Positions 1-9,737 of a DNA stretch of 64,000 nt are shown here, piece by piece. Location of the stretch: NCBI RefSeq assembly GCF_004337695.1, contig NZ_SJXJ01000004.1, positions 191,678-255,677 on the forward strand. The letters are read 5' to 3'. Each line of letters begins with the position of its first letter. The first letter of the stretch is position 1. Both the position numbers and the translations under genes were made by a program. Below the pieces are notes generated by a model. It did no database searches. It was not told the DNA's origin and saw only the letters and a program-made list of their open reading frames with translations. The DNA comes from Tenacibaculum sp. M341 (GTDB lineage: Bacteria; Bacteroidota; Bacteroidia; Flavobacteriales; Flavobacteriaceae).

Positions 1-2
1 AT

Positions 3-3000
3 ACAGACGGAACAATTGATCCGACGACTGTAAGTTTAATCGCACCAGGAGGAGCAACAAATATTATTACTTCAAGTGACGGAGATGTGATTGGTTTTAC
101 AGTTCCAGGTGAAGGAGTTTGGAGTTACAATGAAGTAACAGGAGAGATTAGTTTTGATCCAGAGGATGGATTCACAGGCGATCCAACCGACATTACTTAT
201 AATGTAAGTGATGATGATGGTAATCAAATCGCAACGCCAGCGAATATTAATATTGAATACTTAGACACGGCACCAGTAGCAACTAACGATATTAATCCAG
301 TACCTACTGATATAGGTGATCCAACTCAAATTAATATTTTAACTAATGACCAATTAGGAGATGGAACAACACCAGATGTTTCAGATGTTACAGTTGATTT
401 AGATCCTGGAACACCAGGAGTTCAAACTTCATTAGCTGTTACTGGAGAAGGAACTTGGATGTATGATTCAGCTACGGGAGTTGTTACATTTACACCAGAG
501 GTTGGATTTGAATTGAGTCCAACTCCAATTACATATGAGCTTGTAGACTTGGATACAGGTGCTTCAGATACAGCAACAATTACGGTGATTTATGAAATTC
601 CACCAGTTGCAGATAACGAATTAAGTACAGGTAATAATCAAGGAGATATTGTTTCAGTAAACATTTTAGATGGAGATACAGATGCAGATGGAACTATTGA
701 CGCTACTTCAGTAAATTTAGTAGTACCAGCAGGAGCAACGAATGTTATAACTGATTTAAGTGGAGATATTATTGGATTTACAGTTCCAGGAGAAGGAACT
801 TGGAGTTATGATGAAGTAACTGGAGAGTTAAGTTTTGATCCAGAAGATGGTTTTACAGGAAATCCAACTCCTGTGAGTTATACAGTAAGAGATGATGACG
901 GAAATGTTTCAAATGAAGCATCAGTTACTATTGAGTACAGTCAAGATCCGCCAGTGGCAATGGATGATTCAAGTACTGGAAATGATACAGGAAATCCTGT
1001 AACCCTAGATGCGTTATTGAATGATACTTTACCAGATGGTACAACACCAGATCCAGATGATGTTATTTTTGATTTTGTAGTTCCAGCAGGATCAACTGGT
1101 ACTGTTACAGGCGCAGGTGGTAATACAATTGAATTTACAGTTCCAGGAGAAGGAACTTGGTTATATGATGAAGCTAGTGGAGAAGTTACTTTCACTCCAG
1201 AATCAGGATTTACAGATGATCCTACACCAGTAGATTATAATCTAACTGATGTAGATACTGGAGAAGTAACAACATCACCAGGAACTATTACCATTGATTA
1301 TGAAATTGAATTTCCAATTTCAGAAGATGATGAAAGTTTGAATAATGCAACTGGAAGTACTGCAAGTATCGATATACTAGCTAATGATAACGATCCAGAT
1401 GGAAATTTAGATCCAGACAGTGTAAATTTAATTACACCAGCAGGAGCAACAAATATTGTTACTGATGCAGATGGAGATGTAATAGGGTTTGATGTACCTG
1501 GAGAAGGAACTTGGAGTTATGATCCAGTAACTGGAGAATTAACTTTTACTCCAGAATCAGGATTTGTAGAAGATCCAACACCAATAAGTTATACAGTTGA
1601 TGATAATGATGGAAATACCTCTAATCCTTCAACGGTAACGGTTGATTATGTAGATGTGGCAGATTTATCATTAACAAAGATTGTGGTTGATGGTGATACA
1701 ACACCATTGGTTGGATCAGAAATTACTTTCCAAATTACAGTAACTAATGATGGACCTCAGAATGCAACAGGAGTTGAAGTGACAGATTTATTACCATCAG
1801 GATATGATTTTATATTGTTTAGTTCTACTGAAGGTACTTATGAGGAAGCAACAGGAGTATGGCAAGTAGGTAGTATTCCAGCAGGTGAATCAGAAACATT
1901 ATTGATTGATGTATTGGTAAATCCAACAGGAGATTATTTAAACATAGCTCAAGTAACAGCTTCTGATGTGTTTGATATTGATTCTGTACCAAATAATGAT
2001 GATGGAGATCAAAGTGAGGATGATGAAGATAATGCAATTGTTACTCCAGTAATTTCAATAGCAGATTTATCACTTACGAAGATTGTAGTTGATGGTGATA
2101 CCACACCGTTGGTAGGGTCAGAAATTACATTCCAAATTACTTTGACAAATGATGGACCACAGGATGCAACAGGAGTAGAAGTAACAGATTTGTTACCATC
2201 AGGATATGATTTTGTTTTATTTAGTTCTACTGAAGGAGCATATAATGAAACTACAGGAGTTTGGACAGTTGGTAATGTTGCTAGTGGAACTTCAGAAACG
2301 TTATTAATTGATGTATTAGTAAACCCGACAGGAGATTACTTAAATATTGCTCAAGTAACGGCTTCAGATGTAGTTGATGCAGATTCAACTCCGAATAATG
2401 ATGATGGAGATCAAAGTGAAGATGATGAAGATAGTGCAATAACAACCCCTGTGATTTCAATAGCAGATTTATCATTAACAAAAGCAGTTGTTGATGGAGA
2501 TGTTACACCATTGGTAGGAGATGAAATTACTTTTGTGTTAACTGTTAGAAATGATGGACCACAAACAGCAACAGGAGTTGAAGTAACAGATTTACTTCCA
2601 TCAGGATATGATTTCCAAACATTCAGTTCTTCAACAGGAACTTATAATGAAACTACAGGAGTTTGGACTGTTGGTAATCTTGCAAATGGAGATGTTGAAA
2701 CTTTATTAATAGATGTAAGAGTAAATCCTAGAGGAGATTATTTAAATACAGCAGAAGTTTCAGCTTCTAATGTTACTGATAGTGATTCTACACCAGGAAA
2801 TAGTGTGACAACTGAAGATGATTATGCAGAAGCATTAACGACGCCTATTCAAAAAGTAGCTGACTTATCTATTAGTAAAACAACAGTTGGAGGAATAACA
2901 AGCGCACAGCCTGGTGATCCATTAAGATTCCAGATAACAGTAAGCAATGCAGGTCCTGATAATGCAAGCAATGTTCAGGTGTCAGATTTACTACCTGTAG

Positions 3001-4325
3001 GTTTTGTATACGATCAATTTAGTGCTACTTCTGGTAGTTATGATGCAGTTACTGGACTTTGGGAAGTTGATGATATACCAGCAAACGGATCACAAACTTT
3101 ATTTATAGATGTTATAGTTAATACACCAAGTAACACAACAGATGAGTTTGTTAACAGAACAGAAATTGTTGGAGTAGATCAAATAGATCCAGATAGTGAC
3201 GTGTTAAGCGACGCCTCTGTTGATGATTTAGCAGATGGTTTAGCAGATGATGATGAAACAAGCTTTACTGTTTTAGTTGGAATTGCTGATTTATCACTAA
3301 CTAAATCAGTAAACAATGTAAATGCTAATGTTGGAGAAGTTGTTACGTTTACTTTACAAGTGGATAATTTAGGTCCTGACACAGCAACGGGAGTTGATTT
3401 ACAGGATGTATTACCAATTGGATATAGTAACATTGATAACATTAGTGACGGAGGAGTATTGACAGGAAATACAATTGATTGGAATAACTTAACAGTAACC
3501 ACTTCTGGTTTAACAATCACCTATGAAGCTACTGTTAACATGCCTACTTTACAGCCTGGTGAGTATGAAAATGTAGCACAAATAATTGGAAGTGATCAAT
3601 TTGACCCTAATAGTACACCTAATAATGATGATGGTGATCAAAGCGAAAATGATGAATCAAGTGCAACTATTAATACGCCAACTGCTGATATATCTGTATC
3701 GAAAGAAGTGGATGTGCTAGAGCCAGCTATAGGTGATATAATTAACTTTACAATTACAGTTACAAATGAAGGTAGCATTGCGGCAACTTCGGTTGAAATA
3801 AGTGAACTATTACCGTCAGGATATGAGTATATGTCTTCTGTAGCTACAGAGGGTTCTTATGATCAAGTAGGAGGAGTTTGGACAATACCGTCAGTACCTA
3901 CAGGTGCAATAGTAATGTTAGAGATTGAAGTTAAAGTGTTAGATATAAGTGATTATGAAAACACGGCATCTTTACAATCTTTAGATCAGATAGACGGAAA
4001 TCCGAATAATGATAGTAATTCAGCAACCATTGATCCAATATGTTTAACTATTCATGATAAATTCTCTCCAAACGGAAATGCAGATAATGAAGTGTTCTAC
4101 ATAGATTGTATTGGAAATTATCCAAAAAATAAGTTAGAAGTATATAACAGATGGGGTAATATCGTATACTCTAAAGAAGGTTATGATAATACTTTTGACG
4201 GAATTTCTAATGGTAGAGCAGTTATAAACAAAGGAGAAAGGTTACCAGTAGGAACTTATTACTATGTATTAGATCTAGGAGATGGATCAGATGCAAGAGT
4301 AGGTTGGTTATACATAGTTAGATAA
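3..4325 (+). CDS. Giant repeat adhesin, T9SS type B sorted (5' end outside window)
   Basis: Cell-surface or secreted protein; about 1440 residues are visible and the frame is open to the window edge, so the true start lies upstream (the in-frame GTG at 87 sits inside a repeat and is not a start). The first part, to about nt 1650, is tandem Ig-like/CshA-type repeats with recurring VPGEGTWSYD and FTPESGF motifs. Next come six DUF11-type repeats beginning ADLS(L/I)(T/S)K at nt 1659, 2061, 2463, 2859, 3285 and 3684. The last 95 residues (FSPNGNADNEVF, YNRWGNIVY, LPVGTYYYVLDLG, GWLYIVR) match the gliding-associated CHU_C domain, a type B signal for export by T9SS. The two downstream genes are T9SS-type accessory proteins. 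Repeat and sorting calls are firm; the adhesin role is inferred. Confidence 0.88.
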   Translation, partial: TDGTIDPTTVSLIAPGGATNIITSSDGDVIGFTVPGEGVWSYNEVTGEISFDPEDGFTGDPTDITYNVSDDDGNQIATPANINIEYLDTAPVATNDINPVPTDIGDPTQINILTNDQLGDGTTPDVSDVTVDLDPGTPGVQTSLAVTGEGTWMYDSATGVVTFTPEVGFELSPTPITYELVDLDTGASDTATITVIYEIPPVADNELSTGNNQGDIVSVNILDGDTDADGTIDATSVNLVVPAGATNVITDLSGDIIGFTVPGEGTWSYDEVTGELSFDPEDGFTGNPTPVSYTVRDDDGNVSNEASVTIEYSQDPPVAMDDSSTGNDTGNPVTLDALLNDTLPDGTTPDPDDVIFDFVVPAGSTGTVTGAGGNTIEFTVPGEGTWLYDEASGEVTFTPESGFTDDPTPVDYNLTDVDTGEVTTSPGTITIDYEIEFPISEDDESLNNATGSTASIDILANDNDPDGNLDPDSVNLITPAGATNIVTDADGDVIGFDVPGEGTWSYDPVTGELTFTPESGFVEDPTPISYTVDDNDGNTSNPSTVTVDYVDVADLSLTKIVVDGDTTPLVGSEITFQITVTNDGPQNATGVEVTDLLPSGYDFILFSSTEGTYEEATGVWQVGSIPAGESETLLIDVLVNPTGDYLNIAQVTASDVFDIDSVPNNDDGDQSEDDEDNAIVTPVISIADLSLTKIVVDGDTTPLVGSEITFQITLTNDGPQDATGVEVTDLLPSGYDFVLFSSTEGAYNETTGVWTVGNVASGTSETLLIDVLVNPTGDYLNIAQVTASDVVDADSTPNNDDGDQSEDDEDSAITTPVISIADLSLTKAVVDGDVTPLVGDEITFVLTVRNDGPQTATGVEVTDLLPSGYDFQTFSSSTGTYNETTGVWTVGNLANGDVETLLIDVRVNPRGDYLNTAEVSASNVTDSDSTPGNSVTTEDDYAEALTTPIQKVADLSISKTTVGGITSAQPGDPLRFQITVSNAGPDNASNVQVSDLLPVGFVYDQFSATSGSYDAVTGLWEVDDIPANGSQTLFIDVIVNTPSNTTDEFVNRTEIVGVDQIDPDSDVLSDASVDDLADGLADDDETSFTVLVGIADLSLTKSVNNVNANVGEVVTFTLQVDNLGPDTATGVDLQDVLPIGYSNIDNISDGGVLTGNTIDWNNLTVTTSGLTITYEATVNMPTLQPGEYENVAQIIGSDQFDPNSTPNNDDGDQSENDESSATINTPTADISVSKEVDVLEPAIGDIINFTITVTNEGSIAATSVEISELLPSGYEYMSSVATEGSYDQVGGVWTIPSVPTGAIVMLEIEVKVLDISDYENTASLQSLDQIDGNPNNDSNSATIDPICLTIHDKFSPNGNADNEVFYIDCIGNYPKNKLEVYNRWGNIVYSKEGYDNTFDGISNGRAVINKGERLPVGTYYYVLDLGDGSDARVGWLYIVR
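1659..4040 (+). repeat. Six DUF11 repeats, about 400 bp each
   Basis: Units start at 1659, 2061, 2463, 2859, 3285 and 3684, so the spacing of the first three is exactly 402 bp. Each encodes ADLSLTK, an FxITVxNDGPxxATGVEVTDLLPSGY-like stretch and an acidic PNNDDGDQSE(D/N)DE linker. The first three units are nearly identical at DNA level, which would allow copy-number change by recombination. Confidence 0.8.
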
Positions 4326-4362
4326 AAATAAATCAGATAAAAAAGTTAATAAAAAATTGAAA

Positions 4363-5286
4363 ATGTATTTAAAATTTAAAATAGTATTTGTCTTGTTTTT
4401 GGCTGCTTTTACGCTACAAAGTAATGCGCAGCAAGATCCACAATACACAAATTATATGTTCAATACATTGTCTGTTAATTCAGCATATGCAGGTTCAAGA
4501 GGACATTTATCTGTTACAGCATTGCATAGAACACAGTGGGTTGGTATTGAGGGAGCTCCGCAAACTCAATCGTTAACAGTGGAGTCACCTATAGGTAATA
4601 ACCTTGGTTTAGGTGTAGCGATTGTGAATGATAAATTAGGTCCATCCAGAGAAATATATCTGGATGGAAACCTATCCTATACAATTCGTTTGAATAATAA
4701 GAGTAGATTATCATTTGGTTTGAAAGCGGGAGCAAGATTGTTAAATGTTGATTTATTTGATGGTTTTCAAACTAATGCCGATGTATCTTCAATAAATAAC
4801 AGATTTTTGCCTACAGTGGGTGCAGGTATGTATTGGAGAAATGATAAAACATACATAGGTATTTCTGTTCCTAACTTTTTAACCAAAGAGCATTTTGATA
4901 GAGATAGCTTTAATAGTAATACTTTTGAGGTAAGTGCCGAACGTTTGCATTATTTTTTAATAGCAGGTAAAGTATTTGATTTAAGTGATTCGGTTAAGTT
5001 TAAGCCTGCTTTTTTAGGAAAGTTTGTAGTTGGAGCTCCTGCAATAGTTGATTTATCAGCTAACTTTATGTTATACGATAAATTTAGAATAGGAGCGGCT
5101 TATCGTTGGGACGATTCTTTTAGTGGTTTAATAGGGTTACAATTAACTCCGAAATTACTACTAGGATATGCATATGATTTAACAACCACTCGATTAGGAG
5201 ATTTTAATTCAGGAACACATGAAATTATGTTACGTTTTGAGTTATTAACAAAAGAAAAACAATTAAAATCACCACGTTTCTTTTAA
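4363..5286 (+). CDS. PorP/SprF family T9SS outer-membrane protein
   Basis: Predicted outer-membrane beta-barrel of the PorP/SprF family (about 307 residues, normal family length). The ATG at 4363 is preferred over the TTG two codons upstream; it begins MYLKFKIVFVLFLAAF, a signal peptide ending near SNAQ. The mature N-terminus has the family hallmark QQDPQYTNYMFN followed by NSAYAGSRG. Family members are accessory to T9SS, and SprF-like proteins are needed for export of particular type B sorted proteins such as SprB. It lies 37 bp behind a type B sorted adhesin gene and 11 bp before a PorE-like gene, so it is probably that adhesin's dedicated secretion partner. Family assignment is firm; partner specificity is inferred. 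Confidence 0.9.
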   Translation: MYLKFKIVFVLFLAAFTLQSNAQQDPQYTNYMFNTLSVNSAYAGSRGHLSVTALHRTQWVGIEGAPQTQSLTVESPIGNNLGLGVAIVNDKLGPSREIYLDGNLSYTIRLNNKSRLSFGLKAGARLLNVDLFDGFQTNADVSSINNRFLPTVGAGMYWRNDKTYIGISVPNFLTKEHFDRDSFNSNTFEVSAERLHYFLIAGKVFDLSDSVKFKPAFLGKFVVGAPAIVDLSANFMLYDKFRIGAAYRWDDSFSGLIGLQLTPKLLLGYAYDLTTTRLGDFNSGTHEIMLRFELLTKEKQLKSPRFF

Positions 5287-5297
5287 AACATAGCAAA

Positions 5298-7346
5298 ATG
5301 AAAAAAATAATTACACTTATAATAGCATTAGCAGCGAGTTTTTCTTTTGCACAAAATTCTGTAGAAGATAATCTATCCGCTAAAACATCTACTAAAAATT
5401 CAACACCAAAAGCAGACGAACTTTTTAAAAGAATGTGGTATAAAGAAGCTGCCGCATTGTATGAAAAAGAGTTTGAAAAAATAGATAAGAAAACAACAGA
5501 TCTTATCAACGACAATAAAGAGTTTATAAGATTATTGGAAAGAGCAGGAGACTCTTATTTTTTTAATACAGATATGAAGAATGCTTATCGTATTTACGAT
5601 CGATTAATTTCTAATTATTATGAAAAAGTTGATCCAGAATATATTTTTAGATATGCACATAGTTTAGAAGGAGTAGGAAAATATAAAGAGGCAAAGCAAT
5701 GGATGAAAGAGTTTTCTAAAAGAACTAAAAAAGGAGATGATAGATCTGGTAATTTCAACCAAAATGAAGTTAGTGTTGAAGATATTTTAGCAATTAAACC
5801 GCAGTTTATTTTACACAATCTTTCAATAAACGGAGAGTATTCAGATTTTGGTCCAATGTATTACAAGGATAAATTGGTGTATTCATCTGCAATTGATTCA
5901 TCAAATTATCATACAAGAATTTATCATTGGAACGAGCAACCATTTTTAAATATGTACGTAAGTAATCTTAATGCCATAGAATCTGATGTTAAGAACATTG
6001 GTGAATTTTCTGAAAAGTTAAATACTAAATATCATGAAGCAACATTAGCTTTTTCACCAGATTACAAAAGAGTATATTTTACAAGAAACAACTATGATGG
6101 TGAATTAGTAAGAGACAGTGATGGTACGAATCATTTAAAGTTATACAGTGCTGATTTAGTAACAAAAGATGATGTTGCAACTTGGGATAACGTAAAAGAA
6201 TTGCCTTTTAATAGTGAAGAGTATTCTGTAGGACACCCAACAGTTAGTAACGATGGAAAATTACTGTATTTTGTTTCAGATATGCCAGGTTCAATTGGAG
6301 CAACAGATGTTTTTGTAGTAGATATATTAAATCAAGAGGGAAATAAAACAAGTTATTCTAAGCCAAGAAATTTAGGAGATAAGGTAAATACAGCAGGAAG
6401 AGAAATGTTTCCTTATATAACAGAAAACACCTTATATTTTGCATCTGATGGACATTTAGGTTTAGGAGGTTTAGATGTTTTTAAAAGTTCAATAATTGAT
6501 GAAGGAAATTTTAATAGTCCTACTAATTTAGGGGCTCCTTTAAATAGTAAAAAAGATGATTTTTCATTCATTATAAAAGAAGATAAAAACAGAGGATTTG
6601 TAGCCTCTAATAGAGATGAAGGTAAAGGAGATGACGATATTTATTCGTTTGTAAGGATTCCATTAGCTGATGAGCCAAAAGAGATATGCGAGCAGCAAGT
6701 AAAAGGTTATATTTCTAATGCTATTACAGGTGAGCGTATAGGTAATGTTATGGTAACATTATTTGATGAGAAAAATCAGAAGATTGCAAGTACAACTACC
6801 GATTTAAATGGAAAATATAATTTTGATACTACATTAGGGTGTAGCATTAAATACAAAGTTGAAGCTTCTAAAACTGGATATGGCGTAAAAACAAAGCCGT
6901 TTACTACTGATAGTAAAAATGGTGAAACAATTGTACCATTAGGTTTGGAAACATTAAACGAGTTAATAGTTGAAGAGCAAGGACTGTTAAAAATAAAAAT
7001 CGGAATTATTTATTTTAATTTAAATAAATCATTCATTAGAAACGATGCGGGAATTGAGCTAAACAAAATAGTTGTTTTAATGCGTCAATATCCTAAGATG
7101 ATTATAAAAATAGAATCTCATACCGATGCTAGAAATACCGATGCTTATAACTTAGCATTATCAGATAGAAGAGCTAAATCTACAAGAGATTATTTAATTA
7201 GTCAGGGTATTGAAGCGAATAGAATTAAAAGTGCCATTGGATATGGTGAGAGTAGGTTAATTAACAAATGTGCAAATGGTGTAACATGTTCAGAAGCAGA
7301 ACATCAATTAAACAGAAGGTCTGAGTTTATAATTTTAGGAATGTAA
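5298..7346 (+). CDS. PorE-like OmpA family protein (TPR, PD40, carboxypeptidase-regulatory, OmpA)
   Basis: 682-residue periplasmic/outer-membrane protein. A signal peptide (MKKIITLIIALAASFSFAQ) is followed by TPR-like helices (about residues 35-140), WD40/PD40 beta-propeller blades (about 180-450, motifs such as YSVGHPTVSNDGKLLYFVSD and GREMFPYITENTLYFASDG), a carboxypeptidase-regulatory-like fold (about 475-545, VKGYISNAITGERIGNVMV) and an OmpA peptidoglycan-binding domain (about 570-680, ESHTDARNTDAYNLALSDRRA). The TPR-propeller-CRD-OmpA order is that of Porphyromonas PorE, a T9SS component. It is the third gene of the adhesin-PorP-PorE-like cluster and probably anchors the secretion accessory complex to peptidoglycan. 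Many flavobacterial paralogues exist, so this need not be the core copy. Confidence 0.85.
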   Translation: MKKIITLIIALAASFSFAQNSVEDNLSAKTSTKNSTPKADELFKRMWYKEAAALYEKEFEKIDKKTTDLINDNKEFIRLLERAGDSYFFNTDMKNAYRIYDRLISNYYEKVDPEYIFRYAHSLEGVGKYKEAKQWMKEFSKRTKKGDDRSGNFNQNEVSVEDILAIKPQFILHNLSINGEYSDFGPMYYKDKLVYSSAIDSSNYHTRIYHWNEQPFLNMYVSNLNAIESDVKNIGEFSEKLNTKYHEATLAFSPDYKRVYFTRNNYDGELVRDSDGTNHLKLYSADLVTKDDVATWDNVKELPFNSEEYSVGHPTVSNDGKLLYFVSDMPGSIGATDVFVVDILNQEGNKTSYSKPRNLGDKVNTAGREMFPYITENTLYFASDGHLGLGGLDVFKSSIIDEGNFNSPTNLGAPLNSKKDDFSFIIKEDKNRGFVASNRDEGKGDDDIYSFVRIPLADEPKEICEQQVKGYISNAITGERIGNVMVTLFDEKNQKIASTTTDLNGKYNFDTTLGCSIKYKVEASKTGYGVKTKPFTTDSKNGETIVPLGLETLNELIVEEQGLLKIKIGIIYFNLNKSFIRNDAGIELNKIVVLMRQYPKMIIKIESHTDARNTDAYNLALSDRRAKSTRDYLISQGIEANRIKSAIGYGESRLINKCANGVTCSEAEHQLNRRSEFIILGM

Positions 7347-7454
7347 TAATAACATACTTAACAATAGATTGATAAAAACTTAATAATTAATTTTTTAAGA
7401 ACTCATTTTAAGAAGGTTACTTTGTATGAATTGTAACTAAAATATACCTTCATA

Positions 7455-8603
7455 ATGAGTAAAATTCAAAATTGGTTTTTCCATAAAATACATGGCAATA
7501 AATTAATCTATAACACTTGTTGGGAAGACCCTCGTTGTGATAGAGAACTATTAAAACTCCAGCACGATAGTAAATTAGTAATGATTACAAGTGCTGGAGA
7601 TAATCTTTTAGATTATTTATTAGACGAGCCAGCAGAAATTCATACAGTGGATATGAATTTTAGGCAGAATGCATTATTTGAATTGAAAAGAAGCTTTATA
7701 AATCTTGGTGATTATAAAGCATTATTTCAATTTTTTGGAGAAGGAAATCACCCAGAAGCTAAATTTTATTACGAAAATAATGTAAGAGAAAGTTTGCCTA
7801 AATATGCACAAGAATATTGGGATCAGCACATACATTATTTTCAAGGTAAAGGAAGAAGAAAATCTTTTTATTACAGAGGAGCTTCAGGCTTTTTGGCTTT
7901 TATGTGTAGAAGATATTTATACACACGAAAAAAAATACGTCAAAATTTAGAAAGCTTTATGTCATCTAATAACTTAAGCCAACAGGCAAGCTATTATTCG
8001 ATATTAGAAGATAAAATTTTCAATCCATTTATATCACGTTTATTAAATAATCATTTAACAATGTATTTGGCAGGAGTGCCCAAAGCTCAGCAAGCATTGA
8101 TTCAACAAAGCTATGTTGGTGGAAATGTAGCTTATATTAGAGAATGTTTTAGAAATGTATTTACAAAATTAGATATTGGAGATAATTATTTTTATCAAGT
8201 ATATCTTAATGGATTTTATACCAAACAATGCTGTCCTGAATATTTAAAAGAAGCACATTTTTCAACGCTTCAAAATCAACAAAAAAAAGCTAAAAGCTAC
8301 ACCACAACTTTAAGTGGTTTCTTAAAAGAAAATCCTGGAGCTTATTCACATTATGTATTATTAGATCATCAAGATTGGTTGGCAGCAAATAATATTCCTG
8401 CTTTAGAAGAAGAATGGCGTTTGATTTTAGAAAACAGTAAACCAGGAACCAGAATTTTAATGAGATCAGCTGCAACAGAAATTGATTTCTTTCCTGATTT
8501 TGTAAAGAATAAAGTGTCTTTTGACAAAGAATTGTCTGATAGAATGCATACAAAAGATAGAGTAGGAACTTATGCAAGTGTTTATTTAGGAATTGTAAAT
8601 TAA
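7455..8603 (+). CDS. btaA: BtaA: S-adenosylmethionine:diacylglycerol 3-amino-3-carboxypropyltransferase
   Basis: 382 residues, DUF3419/BtaA family. The enzyme moves the 3-amino-3-carboxypropyl group of S-adenosylmethionine onto diacylglycerol, the first step of betaine lipid (DGTS) synthesis. Family motifs include IYNTCWEDPRCDRELL near the N-terminus, the SAM-binding-like MITSAGDNLLDYLL at about residues 44-57, AEIHTVDMNFRQNALFELK after it, and a C-terminal LLDHQDWL plus GTRILMRSAA. The next gene, 6 bp downstream, is a methyltransferase fitting BtaB, which supports the call. No signal peptide is seen; it should act at the inner face of the inner membrane. Confidence 0.9.
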   Translation: MSKIQNWFFHKIHGNKLIYNTCWEDPRCDRELLKLQHDSKLVMITSAGDNLLDYLLDEPAEIHTVDMNFRQNALFELKRSFINLGDYKALFQFFGEGNHPEAKFYYENNVRESLPKYAQEYWDQHIHYFQGKGRRKSFYYRGASGFLAFMCRRYLYTRKKIRQNLESFMSSNNLSQQASYYSILEDKIFNPFISRLLNNHLTMYLAGVPKAQQALIQQSYVGGNVAYIRECFRNVFTKLDIGDNYFYQVYLNGFYTKQCCPEYLKEAHFSTLQNQQKKAKSYTTTLSGFLKENPGAYSHYVLLDHQDWLAANNIPALEEEWRLILENSKPGTRILMRSAATEIDFFPDFVKNKVSFDKELSDRMHTKDRVGTYASVYLGIVN

Positions 8604-8609
8604 AAAAAT

Positions 8610-9242
8610 ATGCTGCAAGAAGGTTCAATAATACAAAATCAGAGAATTCAAAATTACTATCGTTTTCAATCAATGATTTATGATAGTACACGATGGTCTT
8701 TTTTGTTTGGAAGAAATCTAATCTTAGACAGAATAGCAAAAGAAACATCACCTCAAAAAATTTTAGAAATTGGTTGTGGAACAGGTTATAATTTGAAAAA
8801 TTTGAGTAAAAAATTTCCTAACAGTAAAATTTTAGGATTAGATGTATCAGCAGATATGATTCAAATTGCTCAGAAAAAAAATAAAAATAGTTCCAATATT
8901 CAACTAATTGAAAGTCCTTACGGGACTAAAAAAATAAATTTTGAGGGAGAGCAACCAGATGTTATACTGTTTTCTTATATGCTTACTATGGTAAATCCTG
9001 ATTTTTCTTCAATGATTTTACAGGCATATGAGGATTTAAAACCTGGTGGATATATTGCTGTAGTAGATTTTTATAACTCTAAACACAGTTGGTTTCGAAA
9101 TCATATGAGCAATCATCATGTAAGAATGGAAAGTCATTTACATCCAATATTAGAACGTAAGTTTGAAGTTGTAAATAGTGACATATTCAATGCTTACTTT
9201 GGCGTATGGGAGTATTTTACATTTTTAGGTAAAAAGAAATAA
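8610..9242 (+). CDS. btaB: BtaB-like class I SAM methyltransferase (betaine lipid N-methylation)
   Basis: 210 residues. Class I SAM-dependent methyltransferase with motif I ILEIGCGTGYNL at about residues 51-62, the acidic loop LGLDVSADMI, and a later LKPGGYIAVVDFYNS. In the betaine lipid pathway BtaB adds three methyl groups to the amino group installed by BtaA. The 6-bp spacing from btaA indicates one transcript, and a strong terminator follows about 50 bp after the stop. The fold is certain; the substrate is inferred from the btaA neighbour. Confidence 0.85.
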   Translation: MLQEGSIIQNQRIQNYYRFQSMIYDSTRWSFLFGRNLILDRIAKETSPQKILEIGCGTGYNLKNLSKKFPNSKILGLDVSADMIQIAQKKNKNSSNIQLIESPYGTKKINFEGEQPDVILFSYMLTMVNPDFSSMILQAYEDLKPGGYIAVVDFYNSKHSWFRNHMSNHHVRMESHLHPILERKFEVVNSDIFNAYFGVWEYFTFLGKKK

Positions 9243-9288
9243 AAAGTTAAGTGGAGTAAACGATTTAGATATATAAATATCGTTTCGG

Positions 9289-9325
9289 AAAGGATTCAAG
9301 TAATTAGTACTTGAATCCTTTTTTT
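9289..9325 (+). terminator. Rho-independent terminator after btaAB
   Basis: Perfect inverted repeat: AAAGGATTCAAGTA (9289-9302), loop ATTAG (9303-9307), TACTTGAATCCTTT (9308-9321), running into a T tract to 9325. It separates the betaine lipid operon from the eCIS locus. Confidence 0.9.
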
Positions 9326-9516
9326 ATGCTTCAAAAAAATGAAATTACAGATTTATTTCAAGTAAATACTGTTGTTTCAATAAGAAGAAAAATCAATCAT
9401 AACATAAAAACCTGCAACCATTGTAATGCATTTTACAATCATTGATAATCAGTTTGTAAACCCTTGATATTCTTCAGATTTTTGACCTGTCAAATAGTTG
9501 TAAAAACATAATTAAG
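9326..9516 (+). promoter_or_regulatory. Leader region before the small HTH gene, with palindrome and candidate promoter
   Basis: Non-coding stretch between the btaAB terminator and the small HTH ORF. It holds a palindrome ATTGTAA-TGCATT-TTACAAT (9420-9439), a plausible operator. It also holds a weak Bacteroidota-type promoter: TTTG at 9453-9456, a 20-bp gap, then GATTTTTG at 9477-9484, one mismatch from TAnnTTTG, 32 bp before the ATG at 9517. This would drive the HTH gene and perhaps the eCIS cargo block. Prediction from sequence only. Confidence 0.4.
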
Positions 9517-9672
9517 ATGAAAAGAAGTAAAGATTTAATAGAGAAAAGAAGAAGATTTGTAAGAGGTTATATCAACAAAAATCAAGAGAAACAAATGAAG
9601 TTAATAGTAGCAGAACTTTCTGAGAGATTGTTCTTATCAGAGCGTACTATTTATAACATCATGAATCAATAA
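9517..9672 (+). CDS. Small HTH-like protein, candidate eCIS regulator
   Basis: 51-residue ORF (starting MKRSKDLIEKRRRFVRGYI, ending ERTIYNIMNQ). It is strongly basic at the N-terminus, and the second half (VAELSERLFLSERTIYNIM) reads as a helix-turn-helix: AELSERL, a turn at LS, then a recognition-like helix SERTIYNIM. It sits alone between the btaAB terminator and the eCIS ATPase gene (66 bp to the next start), with a palindrome upstream. A DNA-binding regulator of the adjacent eCIS genes or of itself is a reasonable guess. No family name can be given. Confidence 0.6.
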   Translation: MKRSKDLIEKRRRFVRGYINKNQEKQMKLIVAELSERLFLSERTIYNIMNQ

Positions 9673-9737
9673 ATATATACCGAATAATCCCCTAAAATTT
9701 CTAGAATAGTAAACAAAAACCTCATTCTAAAAAAGTA

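Noticed and set aside
87-89. GTG at 87 as start of the adhesin gene
   Set aside because: The frame is open to the window edge and the sequence upstream encodes more of the same repeat.
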